From Candidatus Eiseniibacteriota bacterium (lineage in GTDB: Bacteria; Eisenbacteria; RBG-16-71-46), in NCBI GenBank assembly GCA_025360715.1, contig JANYBS010000097.1, positions 1 through 40,451 of the forward strand: DNA of 40,451 nucleotides, written 5' to 3'. Numbering within the stretch: the stretch's first letter is position 1; the number at the start of each line of letters is the position of its first letter. A program made the translations under genes and the position numbers. The notes below the pieces were generated by a model. The model saw only the letters and a list, made by a program, of their open reading frames with translations. It was not told where the DNA came from and did no database searches. Positions 16,509 through 24,542 of the stretch are shown here, in pieces.

Positions 16509-16514
16509 TAGACT
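16509..16514 (+). promoter_or_regulatory. Candidate -10 element TAGACT for the glycosyltransferase-LamG operon
   Basis: GGTAGACT directly after the preceding terminator, 44 bases before the ATG at 16559. The first ATG downstream is at 16524, 9 bases after the hexamer. Confidence 0.4.
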
Positions 16515-16523
16515 CCCTGCTCC

Positions 16524-16568
16524 ATGTCCCGGTCCATGAGCCACCCCGAGCCATCCGAATGGCAGTGA
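16524..16568 (+). CDS. Candidate 14-codon upstream ORF overlapping the glycosyltransferase start
   Basis: ATG 16524 reads MSRSMSHPEPSEWQ and stops with TGA at 16566-16568, 10 bases inside the glycosyltransferase gene (ATG 16559). With no SD before either start, ribosomes ending this peptide could reinitiate at 16559. Evidence is position only. Confidence 0.25.
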   Translation: MSRSMSHPEPSEWQ

Positions 16569-18667
16569 CCCGCGCCGCGCGCCGGCCTGCCACCGCTTCG
16601 CCGCCCGCCGGACGCAGCCCTGTGCGCCTGCACGCCGGCGCTTTCTCGGGTTCCGCGCTGTGGTCGCGCCTTGGCTATGCCGCGCTCGCGCTCTTCGCCG
16701 CGGCGCTGCTCGTGATCATCACGCGCGTGCATCGCATCGGCGACATCTACACCGAGACCGACTTCTACGGCTCCTACGGTCTGGGCGCGCGCATGATCGA
16801 GCGCGGGCACTTCGACCCCGCCCGCTATGCCGTCGTAGGCCCGGTGCACGAAGTGGCGCTCGCGCTTGTGGGATTCGTGGTACGCGACCTGTTCGTGGCC
16901 GCCGAGTTGCTCTCGGCACTGGCCATGTGCGCGGCGACGTTGCTGTGGTTCCGCGTGGCACGCGCGCGTGTGGGCGCGGCCGCCGGCCTGGTCACCGCGC
17001 TGTTCCTGATCACCAACGGCACATGGCTGCGCTACGGCTACTCGGCGACCACCGATGCGCTCGCGATCGGCCTGCAGGCTCTCTTCGCAGGGCTACTACT
17101 CACCGGAAAGCACGCCCCGCGGCGCCTGCTCGCCGCCGGCGTGATCGGCGCGCTGGCCATGCTCACGCGCTACAACGCGGTGGCGCTGCTGCCCGCCGGC
17201 CTGATCGTGATCCTGGCGGGCGGCGCAGACCTGCCCGCGGCCCAGCGCCGGCGCGGCGCGCTGCTGTTCGCCGCCGGCTTCCTGGGACTGCTCGTGCCGT
17301 GGGTGGCGTTCAGCATGGCGCATGGCGGCCATGCGGGCATCCAACTTCACCACAACATCGCGTACGAGGTCTTCGCACGCGCGAAGGGCATCTCGTGGGA
17401 CGAGTACGAGCGCAGCATGCAGTCGCAGTTCCCCACGCCATGGTCGGTGCTCGCGCGCGATCCGGGCGCGGTGATGCTGCACATGCTGTTCAATGTCGCC
17501 GACCACTTACGCCTCGACATGATCCAGCTCACGCTCTGGCCCATGGCGCTCACGGCACTGGCCGGATTCGCGATCGCGGCCACCACGGACCTGCTGCCAG
17601 CGCTGGCACCCGCGCTCACACAGACGGTGCTGTTCTTCTTGACGCTCGTGCCCGCGTTCTATTCGGAGCGCTACGCACTGGCGGTGCTGCCCGGCTGGGC
17701 GCTGCTCGCCGGCGTCGCGGTCGCATCCCCGCGCTTCGCCGGCGCGTTCACCGCCGCGGGCCGCAACGTGTGGCTCAAGGCGCTGCTCGTCATCGTCCCG
17801 CTGGCGCTGTCGCTGCAAGCCAGTGTAGCGCTGCAGAAGCAACAGGCGCGCTACCTGCCACTCGAGGCGTTGAGCATCGCGCGCGACGTGAAGCCGCTGC
17901 TGCGCCCGGGCGACCGCGTGATGGCGCGCAAGTCGTACTTCGCGTGGCACGCCGGCCTGGAAGCCGTGCCGTTCCCGTTCGCGGATTCGCTCGCGCAGCT
18001 GGCGGCGGCCGCGCGCCGCGAGCACGTGCGCTGGCTGTACTTCTCGTGGCCCGAGGCCGAACTGCGGCCCGCCTTCGAATACCTGCTGGATACCATCAAT
18101 ACGGTGCCGGGGCTGATCCCACGCGCCGTCACGCGCCACAATCCGGCGGTGCTCTACGAGATCACACCCGCCTTCGGCGCCGAGCCCGAGTGGAACACGG
18201 ATCCGCGGCGCAGCTCGATTGCCCGCGCGCGCGCGCGATTGCTGATCAACGACAAGGATTGGAGCTCGCGCGTGCTCGTTGCCGTCGATGATCAGCGCAC
18301 GGGGAACTTCGCAGCGGCACAGGCGCTGCTCGATGAAGCCCACGCGATCGTGCCAAACGAACTGGCGGTGCTGCTGCCGCTTGGGCAGAACCTGGTGAGC
18401 CTGAGGCGCGGCCGTGAGGCGAACGACGTGTTCGTGCGCGCGGAAGGCATCGAACCCGGCAACGCCCAGGCGCGCCTGGGCCGTGGCTGGGCGGTGCTGC
18501 TCATGGAACATCCTCAGGAAGCCGGCGAGCTGTGGAAGCCGGTCATCGGATTCGCGGACGACACCGCGACCCTGAAGCGCATGCTCGAGCTGTACACGAA
18601 CCTTCACGACGCCGACGGCGCCGCCGCCGTGCGCCAGCGCATGACGGAGACAGGAGCCGCCCGATGA
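16559..18667 (+). CDS. Integral-membrane glycosyltransferase (GT-C / PMT-ArnT-like) with C-terminal TPR-like region
   Basis: Expected to move a sugar from a lipid carrier to an acceptor on the outer face of the inner membrane. Residues about 40-430 hold ten or so hydrophobic segments. The first extracytoplasmic loop has the acidic motif expected of GT-C enzymes (ETDFYGSYGLGARMI), followed by the typical 'RYGYSATTDAL' and 'ALAMLTRYNAVALLPAGL' stretches. From about 430 the protein is soluble, and residues about 585-700 look like two or three tetratricopeptide-type helix pairs (GNFAAAQALLDEAHAIVPN; EGIEPGNAQARLGRGW). Acceptor unknown. No SD; start chosen at ATG 16559. The stop overlaps the next gene by four bases (ATGA), so the LamG lipoprotein is translationally coupled, suggesting a shared envelope role. 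Confidence 0.8.
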   Translation: MAVTRAARRPATASPPAGRSPVRLHAGAFSGSALWSRLGYAALALFAAALLVIITRVHRIGDIYTETDFYGSYGLGARMIERGHFDPARYAVVGPVHEVALALVGFVVRDLFVAAELLSALAMCAATLLWFRVARARVGAAAGLVTALFLITNGTWLRYGYSATTDALAIGLQALFAGLLLTGKHAPRRLLAAGVIGALAMLTRYNAVALLPAGLIVILAGGADLPAAQRRRGALLFAAGFLGLLVPWVAFSMAHGGHAGIQLHHNIAYEVFARAKGISWDEYERSMQSQFPTPWSVLARDPGAVMLHMLFNVADHLRLDMIQLTLWPMALTALAGFAIAATTDLLPALAPALTQTVLFFLTLVPAFYSERYALAVLPGWALLAGVAVASPRFAGAFTAAGRNVWLKALLVIVPLALSLQASVALQKQQARYLPLEALSIARDVKPLLRPGDRVMARKSYFAWHAGLEAVPFPFADSLAQLAAAARREHVRWLYFSWPEAELRPAFEYLLDTINTVPGLIPRAVTRHNPAVLYEITPAFGAEPEWNTDPRRSSIARARARLLINDKDWSSRVLVAVDDQRTGNFAAAQALLDEAHAIVPNELAVLLPLGQNLVSLRRGREANDVFVRAEGIEPGNAQARLGRGWAVLLMEHPQEAGELWKPVIGFADDTATLKRMLELYTNLHDADGAAAVRQRMTETGAAR

Positions 18668-19569
18668 CCCACACGAATCCTGGGCCCACCACGTCTGGCC
18701 CGACAACGCTTGGCCGCGCGTTCACCGCCACGCTGTTGCTGCTGGCGCTGGGCAGCTGCGCCGGCAAGCAGGGCGCACGGCCGCCCGCGCCGCCAGCCGG
18801 GCCGGTGGCCGCGCCCGCGGCCGACTCGGTGACGATCGCACTCTGGCGATTCGACGAGAACGGCGGCACGCGCGGCGCGGACTCCGGCCCGTACCGCCTG
18901 CACGCGATCGCGGGCGACGACACGCGCACGGACTTCGGGCGTTTCCGCAGTGCGCGCAGCTTCCAGCGCTCGGTGCAGTCATTCGTCTACGTGCCTTACA
19001 ACCCGGTCATGGATTCGCCGCGGGGGTTCACGGTCGAAGCGTGGATCGACATGCGCTCCGTGGCGCCCTATGAGCTGCAGCCGATCGCCGCGCGCTGGTC
19101 CACGGTCCCCGGCGAACAGAGCTGGGTCTTCGGTGTGGTCGGGCAGAAGCTCTACAAAGACTCCCCCGGCCTGTTCGACGACATGGTCGTGGGCGCGCCG
19201 CAGAACCATCTCGTGTTCGGGTTCGTGCCCGAGAATGCAGCCGCAGCGCGCGGCACGTATTCGATCACGGCGCTGCCCATGGACCGCTGGGTCCACGTGG
19301 CTGCCACGTGCGACGGCGAAGTGGTGCGGCTCTATGTGGACGGCCGCATGGACGCGCAGGCGGTGATCGCCAGTGGGATTCGCGCCAGCGCCGCGCCGCT
19401 CGTGGTGGGCAGCATCTTCAACGAACGCAAGCTCACGGATTTCGGCGGTGACCTGCGCCTGGAGAATCTCACGAACGACGCGTTGCTCTACCAGTTCGAC
19501 GGCAGCATCGACGAAGTGCGCCTGTCGGCCACCGCGCGCCACGTGTTCGACAGCGCGCCGTTGCGATAG
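18664..19569 (+). CDS. LamG/concanavalin A-like lipoprotein
   Basis: A surface lipoprotein with one LamG-type jelly-roll domain, probably binding glycan or protein. A signal sequence ends in the lipobox LGSC with Cys32 as the lipidated residue, followed by a Pro/Ala linker. The jelly roll starts at ALWRFDENGG and shows the family landmarks GFTVEAWIDMR, the WVHVAATCDGEVVRLYVDGRM core and the closing DGSIDEVRLS. Length is 301 residues. AGGAG lies 7 bases before the ATG, and the ATG overlaps the stop of the glycosyltransferase gene, placing both in one operon. No catalytic motif is recognisable. Confidence 0.82.
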   Translation: MTHTNPGPTTSGPTTLGRAFTATLLLLALGSCAGKQGARPPAPPAGPVAAPAADSVTIALWRFDENGGTRGADSGPYRLHAIAGDDTRTDFGRFRSARSFQRSVQSFVYVPYNPVMDSPRGFTVEAWIDMRSVAPYELQPIAARWSTVPGEQSWVFGVVGQKLYKDSPGLFDDMVVGAPQNHLVFGFVPENAAAARGTYSITALPMDRWVHVAATCDGEVVRLYVDGRMDAQAVIASGIRASAAPLVVGSIFNERKLTDFGGDLRLENLTNDALLYQFDGSIDEVRLSATARHVFDSAPLR

Positions 19570-19600
19570 CAGGGGCGAACGCGTCCCGCTCGCCGACGAT

Positions 19601-19672
19601 ATGACCGACAACATGGCTGACAACATGGCTGACAACATGGGCGACAACATGGGCGACAACATGGGCGACGCT
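19601..19672 (+). repeat. Six tandem 12-base repeats (ATGGSYGACAAC)
   Basis: Units: ATGACCGACAAC, ATGGCTGACAAC twice, ATGGGCGACAAC twice, ATGGGCGACGCT. They start 31 bases after the LamG stop and end 94 bases before the subtilase ATG. Read in frame they would encode (M-x-D-N) repeats from ATG 19601 to a stop at 19717 (38 codons) without an SD. A TAGGTT (19715-19720) after them may be the subtilase -10. Role unknown: array of binding sites, slippage tract or remnant coding repeat. Confidence 0.85.
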
Positions 19673-19766
19673 TTGCCCACAACGTGCCTCTGGTGGCCGC
19701 GACGGGCCAGGCGTTAGGTTTGTGACATCGCTCCCGCTCGCACGGACCACCCCGCACGGGAATCGC

Positions 19767-21950
19767 ATGCGCCGCTTCTTCAGCTTGTTCCTGATCAGCA
19801 CCCTTGCCTTTGCCACGACTCCGGCCGCGGCCGGTTCTCGCCTGCTCGTCGCGCAACTGAGCGCTGCGCCGGGAGACGCCGGCACCGCGCGCGCCGGCGC
19901 AGAGAACCCAGACGCAGGCGCCGCCGCCATGCGCCGCGCGGCACCGCGACTCGCCGCGCTCGGCCTGCAGATCCGCCGCACGCTCATGGATGGCCTGACC
20001 ACCTCCACCACGCGCATGGCGCAACCGCAGCGCGCTGCAGCGCTTGCGCGCGTGCCGGGCTTCGCGCCCGAGCGCGTGGTGCTGCTCGAGGCGCCCGACT
20101 CGGCGCTGGCCGAGAACGCGCGCGTGGTGCTGGGCGATGATCCCGCCATCGACTGGGTCGAGCCGCTGCGCACACGCGCGCTACAGATGACCGGCATGAG
20201 CGCCGCACCGGCGCCCACGCGGGCCGCCACCCTTGATACCTTTCCGAATGAGACGCTCTTCCGCAGCGGCGACCAGTGGGGGCTCTACAACATCGGCGGC
20301 GCCGGTACATATGGCGGCAGCGCGAGGGCCGACGTGCACGCGCTCGAAGGCTGGCGCATCGGTGTGGGCGCGAACAGTCTCAAGCTCGCCATCGCCGACA
20401 CCGGCATCGATCCGGCGCAGCCCGAGCTGGGCGGGCTCATGCCCGACGCGAGCCCGCGCATCGTGGACTCACTCGAGGTCTGCGACGATTCGGTCCACAC
20501 GGTCTATGACCAGTACGGTCACGGCACGCCGGTCACCGGCGTCGTTGCGGCGCGCACCAACGATGGTCCGCATTTTTCGGGCCGTGGCATCGCGGGCTTG
20601 TGCGGCGGCGATGGCCAGGGCAATGCCGGCTGCCGCATCGTGCCCATCAAGATCTCGCCAGGACACACTGGCGAAGCCACGTCGTTCGATATCGCGCGCG
20701 CCGCCATCTACGCCGCTGACGTGGGCGCGCGCGCGATGAACCTGAGCTATGCCGGCGATGGCGCGAGCCGCATCGAGCGCCTGGGACTCGCGTACGCGAT
20801 CGTGCGCGGCTGTGTGGTCGTGGTGGCCTCGGGCAACAAGGGCACGCTCGACCCCACGCTCGCGCAATATCCGTCGGCCTATTCCGGCGAGGGACTGTGC
20901 ATCCAGGTGGGAGCAACCGAACCGTTCGACGATCGCGTGGCGTTCTCGTCCTACGGCCCCGGCCTCGACTTGGTCGCGCCCGGCGTGAACGTGCTCACCA
21001 CGTTCATGACGTACCCCAGCTTCTACGGCGCGGTGTACGACGGCTACGTGGCCGCCTCGGGTACGTCATTCGCGGCCCCGTTCGTGACCGCGGCAGTAGG
21101 CTTGCTCGCCGCGCAACGTCCCGAATTGGAGGACACCGATTACCAGCACCTGTTGCGCGAGAGCGCCGACGACATCGGCGCGCCCGGCGTGGACGCGCAG
21201 ACCGGCTACGGCCGGCTCAACGTCGCGCGCGCGCTCGCGGCGATCCCGCCCACGTTCGGTATCTGGCACGACGAAGTGGCTGCGGACTCATTCGTAGCCG
21301 AGGGCCCCGGGCTCTTGCGAGTGGGCGAGAGCGGGCCCGGCACGCTCGACCGCGTGCGCGGCACGTACGCGGCAACGCGCTTGCTGGCGCTCGCCACGGT
21401 CACGCTGCCGGACTCGTTCGTGGACTCGATCCGCGTGTGGCCGCGTGTGGGCGGCACGCTCGCGGTGCGCGGCGACTTCCAACTGCCGCACTTTGCCGCC
21501 ACGGCGCAGGTGGTCGCCCAAACCGGCCGCACGTTCACGCTGCGCGGGTATCTGTACAAGCTCGATGACGACACGTGCTCCACGTGCACCGACCACTACG
21601 TGCCACTGTCTCCCGAATACGTGCGCTTCGGCTTCACGGTGATCGGCAAGGTGAACCGCACCGGCGGCGTGCGTCCCGCGCTCGTGCCGCCCGCGGCCGC
21701 AGCGCTGCACCTGAGCGCAGGCCCCAGCCCGTTCCGCGGCGCACTCACGATCCACGTGCCTGCAAGCGGCCGCGTACAGGTGCTCGACGCCCAGGGCCGC
21801 GTGCGGCGCGTGTTCCACGCCGCAGCGGGTGCAGCGCTGTGGGACGGCCGCGATGACGCCGGCCGCGACGTGGCGCCCGGGCTGTATCTGATCCGCTTCG
21901 ACGATGGCCGCAGCACGCGCACGGCGCGGGTGGTACGCCTGGGCGGGTGA
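19767..21950 (+). CDS. Secreted subtilisin-like serine protease (S8) with FlgD-like C-terminus
   Basis: A secreted endopeptidase. Signal peptide (MRRFFSLFLISTLAFATTPAAAG), then a propeptide-like segment to about residue 145 containing RVVLLEAPDSALAENARVVLGDD. The peptidase domain carries the S8 triad: Asp211 (IADTGID), His252 (YGHGTPVTG) and Ser434 (ASGTSFAAPFV), with the oxyanion Asn in VVASGNKG. A beta-rich region follows, with a CSTC pair, then a FlgD-like end (GPSPFRGALTIHV, VLDAQGRVRRV, VAPGLYLIRFDDG). Length is 727 residues. I chose ATG 19767 because it begins the signal peptide; an in-frame GTG at 19722 adds 15 residues with no ribosome site. The FlgD-like tail is shared with the proteins at 13642 and 38143, suggesting a common surface-attachment or secretion route. 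Confidence 0.9.
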   Translation: MRRFFSLFLISTLAFATTPAAAGSRLLVAQLSAAPGDAGTARAGAENPDAGAAAMRRAAPRLAALGLQIRRTLMDGLTTSTTRMAQPQRAAALARVPGFAPERVVLLEAPDSALAENARVVLGDDPAIDWVEPLRTRALQMTGMSAAPAPTRAATLDTFPNETLFRSGDQWGLYNIGGAGTYGGSARADVHALEGWRIGVGANSLKLAIADTGIDPAQPELGGLMPDASPRIVDSLEVCDDSVHTVYDQYGHGTPVTGVVAARTNDGPHFSGRGIAGLCGGDGQGNAGCRIVPIKISPGHTGEATSFDIARAAIYAADVGARAMNLSYAGDGASRIERLGLAYAIVRGCVVVVASGNKGTLDPTLAQYPSAYSGEGLCIQVGATEPFDDRVAFSSYGPGLDLVAPGVNVLTTFMTYPSFYGAVYDGYVAASGTSFAAPFVTAAVGLLAAQRPELEDTDYQHLLRESADDIGAPGVDAQTGYGRLNVARALAAIPPTFGIWHDEVAADSFVAEGPGLLRVGESGPGTLDRVRGTYAATRLLALATVTLPDSFVDSIRVWPRVGGTLAVRGDFQLPHFAATAQVVAQTGRTFTLRGYLYKLDDDTCSTCTDHYVPLSPEYVRFGFTVIGKVNRTGGVRPALVPPAAAALHLSAGPSPFRGALTIHVPASGRVQVLDAQGRVRRVFHAAAGAALWDGRDDAGRDVAPGLYLIRFDDGRSTRTARVVRLGG

Positions 21951-21992
21951 CGCCGGCCACTGCACGCGCGTGCGCCTTGCGCAGCGTCCGCG

Positions 21993-21998
21993 TAGACT
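21993..21998 (+). promoter_or_regulatory. Candidate -10 element TAGACT, 6 bases before ATG 22005
   Basis: TAGACT-CATGGC-ATG with no SD. The spacing predicts that transcription starts at or next to the start codon (leaderless mRNA). Confidence 0.5.
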
Positions 21999-22004
21999 CA
22001 TGGC

Positions 22005-23288
22005 ATGCGACTTCGCTCTTTTCTGCCATTCGTGCCATTGCTGTTGCTCATGCTTTTCGGCTGCTCGCCTGCCGCGCGCGATCCGCGCTGGGCGGACGTG
22101 AGCGAACACACGCCCGCCGCACTGCGCGATGTCGATGCGCACGATCCCAGCCTGGCCGCGAACGCGCAGGGGCGCGTCGCGCTCACGTGGGTCACGAGCG
22201 ACACCGCGGGCTCCGACGTCTGGCTCGCGGTCTCGCGCGACAGCGGCGCGCACTTCGCGCCGCCCGTGCGCGTGAACGCCACGCATGGCGAAGTGGCCTC
22301 GTACGCCGAGAGCCGCCCAGTGGTGGCGTTCGGCGCGGGCGAGCGGGTACTCGTGGCGTGGGCCGCGCGGCGCACGCAAACCGCCGGCGGCACGGCACGC
22401 GACGCCGACGACATCGTGCTGCGCATGAGCGATGACAGCGGCGCGCACTTCGAACCACCGGTCGCGCTCAACAGCGACGCGCAGGACTCGCTCTCGACCT
22501 ATCATGGCTTCCTCACGATCGCCACGAACAACGCCGGCGAGGCCGCTGTGGCGTGGATCGATGGCCGCAGCACCGTGCTCGCGCCAGGCGAAGACGAACC
22601 CGCGCGCAGCGAGGTGCGGCTCGCAGTGAGCCGCGACGGCGGCGGCACCTGGGCGCGCGACACGCTCGTGGCGCGCGAGGTGTGCTCGTGCTGCCGGCTC
22701 GCGCTGCACTTGGGAAGCGACGGCCACGTGGCGCTCGCTTATCGCGGCGCCAAGGATGACATGCGCGATCCGCGGCTGGCGCAATCGATCGATGACGGCC
22801 TCTCGTTCGCGAACGACACGCTGGTGAGCGCCGACCACTGGCGGCTCAACGGCTGTCCGTCGATCGGTCCGGCGCTCGCGGCCACGAGCGAAGGCGGGCT
22901 CTACGCGTGGTACACGGGTTCCGACAGCACAGCCGACGGCGCGCCGCCCGGCGTTTACGTGAAGACGTGGCACGTCTCCGGCCGCACGGGGCTGCGTCAC
23001 GCGATGGCCGACAGCCTGCGCAGCGCGAACCGGCCCATGCTCGCCGCGATGGGCGATGGCGCCATGCTGGGCGTGCTCGCGGTGCCGCGCGAGGACTCCA
23101 CGCGCCATGTGCTGGCGGTCCGAGCGCTCGATCTCTCGGCGCGGCCAGGCCCGTGGCTGTTCCTGGGCGCCGGCGTGCGCACCGCTGTGCTCGCGTCCGG
23201 CGGGCCGCGCCATGTCTGGGCGGCGTGGATCGAGAAGCTGGCCATGGGCCCGCGCGTGCGCCTGGTACGCATCACCCCGTTGCTATGA
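22005..23288 (+). CDS. Beta-propeller lipoprotein with Asp-box (BNR/sialidase-like) repeats
   Basis: An exported lipoprotein: [20 protein letters not shown] gives a lipobox with Cys20. The rest is a propeller marked by Asp-box-like turns at regular spacing: [24 protein letters not shown] and SIDDGLSF, with strands such as [14 protein letters not shown] and VALAYRGA between them. An unusual CSCC cluster ([14 protein letters not shown]) sits in the middle. Sialidase catalytic residues cannot be assigned, so it should be called a sialidase-like fold, not an enzyme. 427 residues. The mRNA is probably leaderless (TAGACT 6 bases upstream, no SD). The MoxR gene starts 155 bases downstream. Confidence 0.82.
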   Translation: MRLRSFLPFVPLLLLMLFGCSPAARDPRWADVSEHTPAALRDVDAHDPSLAANAQGRVALTWVTSDTAGSDVWLAVSRDSGAHFAPPVRVNATHGEVASYAESRPVVAFGAGERVLVAWAARRTQTAGGTARDADDIVLRMSDDSGAHFEPPVALNSDAQDSLSTYHGFLTIATNNAGEAAVAWIDGRSTVLAPGEDEPARSEVRLAVSRDGGGTWARDTLVAREVCSCCRLALHLGSDGHVALAYRGAKDDMRDPRLAQSIDDGLSFANDTLVSADHWRLNGCPSIGPALAATSEGGLYAWYTGSDSTADGAPPGVYVKTWHVSGRTGLRHAMADSLRSANRPMLAAMGDGAMLGVLAVPREDSTRHVLAVRALDLSARPGPWLFLGAGVRTAVLASGGPRHVWAAWIEKLAMGPRVRLVRITPLL

Positions 23289-23397
23289 CAGCGTCGCCCT
23301 GGCAACGTCGCCCTGACAAGCCGGGAACATCGCGCCGCGCCCGTCGGCCGCACCGCCGCGGCGGGCTGAGCCGGCGAGCCCGAAGACTCGATAAACC

Positions 23398-23427
23398 TTC
23401 ACGAGCCCGCGCCCAAGGGTGTAACCT
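23398..23427 (+). promoter_or_regulatory. Candidate promoter TTCACG-N18-TAACCT for the MoxR operon
   Basis: TTCACG at 23398-23403 and TAACCT at 23422-23427, 16 bases before ATG 23444. The preceding 23289-23397 is Arg/Pro-coding-like GC-rich sequence with a short direct repeat (CGTCGCCCTG at about 23292 and 23306), and shows nothing else. Confidence 0.35.
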
Positions 23428-23443
23428 TCGCGCCCTCAATCGA

Positions 23444-24511
23444 ATGCCGCGTCATGGCCCGGGCTCGCGCTCGCGCCCGCCCGCGGTCCACCGGCCGCCC
23501 ACTCCCGAGGTCCGATTGTCCGGCGCCCCTTCCGATCTGCAGGCCGTGCAACAGCTGAACCAGGCGCGCGAACGCATCAACACCGAACTGCGCAAGGCGA
23601 TCGTCGGTCAGGACGAAGTCATCGACCACCTGCTCACGGCGCTCTTCTCGGGCGGCCACGTGCTGCTCGTGGGCGTGCCGGGCCTGGCAAAGACGCTCCT
23701 CATCTCAAGTCTCGCGAAGGTTCTGGACCTGGAATTCAACCGCATCCAGTTCACGCCCGACCTCATGCCGAGCGACATCACCGGCACCGACATCCTCGAA
23801 GAGGACGCCACGACCGGCCGGCGCGCGATGCGATTCATCCGCGGCCCCATCTTCGCGAACATCGTGCTGGCGGACGAGATCAACCGCACACCGCCCAAGA
23901 CGCAGGCGGCGCTGCTGCAGGCCATGCAGGAGAAGGAAGTCACCGCCGGCGGCCAGACGATGGCGCTGCCGAAGCCGTTCTTCGTGCTGGCGACGCAGAA
24001 CCCCATCGAGCTCGAAGGCACCTATCCGCTGCCTGAAGCGCAGCTCGACCGGTTCATGTTCAACGTGCAGGTGGACTATCCCAAGCAGGACGAAGAAGAG
24101 AGAATCGTCGCTTCCACCACGTCGGCCTACACGCCGGCGATCGAGCGCGTACTCAGCGGCGCCGACATCCTGGCGCTGCAGCAGCTCGTGCGCCGCGTGC
24201 CGGTGACCGATCACGTCGTGCGCTATGCCGTGCGCTTGGCGCGCGCCACGCGCGGCCGTGAGGACGCGCCGGCGTTCGTGAAGCAGTGGGTCAGCTGGGG
24301 CGCCGGTCCGCGCGCCTCGCAGTTCCTGGTGCTGGGCGCCAAGACGCGCGCCGTGCTGCGCGGGCGTTTCGCGCCGGGCATCGAGGATGTGCAAGCGGTA
24401 GCGTTGAGTGTGCTGCGCCATCGCGTCGTGACCAACTTCACGGCCGAGGCCGAAGGCATCCGCCCCGACCGCATCATCGCCGACCTGCTGCAGCAGATCC
24501 CGACGGACTAG
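23444..24511 (+). CDS. MoxR-family AAA+ ATPase
   Basis: A chaperone-like ATPase that typically works with von Willebrand A (VWA) domain partners such as the DUF58 and BatA-type products encoded 2-4 kb downstream. Walker A is GVPGLAKT (77-84), Walker B VLADEINR (Asp144-Glu145), sensor 1 [23 protein letters not shown], and a C-terminal lid follows ([21 protein letters not shown]). The core starts at about residue 33 ([19 protein letters not shown]). The start is uncertain: ATG 23444 gives 355 residues with a basic, Pro-rich N-terminus, while TTG 23516, preceded by GAGG at 5 bases, gives 331 residues, nearer the family norm. First gene of a six-gene run on the plus strand. Confidence 0.92.
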   Translation: MPRHGPGSRSRPPAVHRPPTPEVRLSGAPSDLQAVQQLNQARERINTELRKAIVGQDEVIDHLLTALFSGGHVLLVGVPGLAKTLLISSLAKVLDLEFNRIQFTPDLMPSDITGTDILEEDATTGRRAMRFIRGPIFANIVLADEINRTPPKTQAALLQAMQEKEVTAGGQTMALPKPFFVLATQNPIELEGTYPLPEAQLDRFMFNVQVDYPKQDEEERIVASTTSAYTPAIERVLSGADILALQQLVRRVPVTDHVVRYAVRLARATRGREDAPAFVKQWVSWGAGPRASQFLVLGAKTRAVLRGRFAPGIEDVQAVALSVLRHRVVTNFTAEAEGIRPDRIIADLLQQIPTD

Positions 24512-24542
24512 TACTCCGCACCATCACCGGAGGCCTTGCCGC

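Noticed and set aside
19601-19672. CRISPR array
   Set aside because: Direct 12-base repeats without spacers.
21288-23213. Long minus-strand frame spanning the subtilase end and the propeller lipoprotein
   Set aside because: Low-complexity Arg/His/Ala composition, while both sense genes have clear signals and folds.
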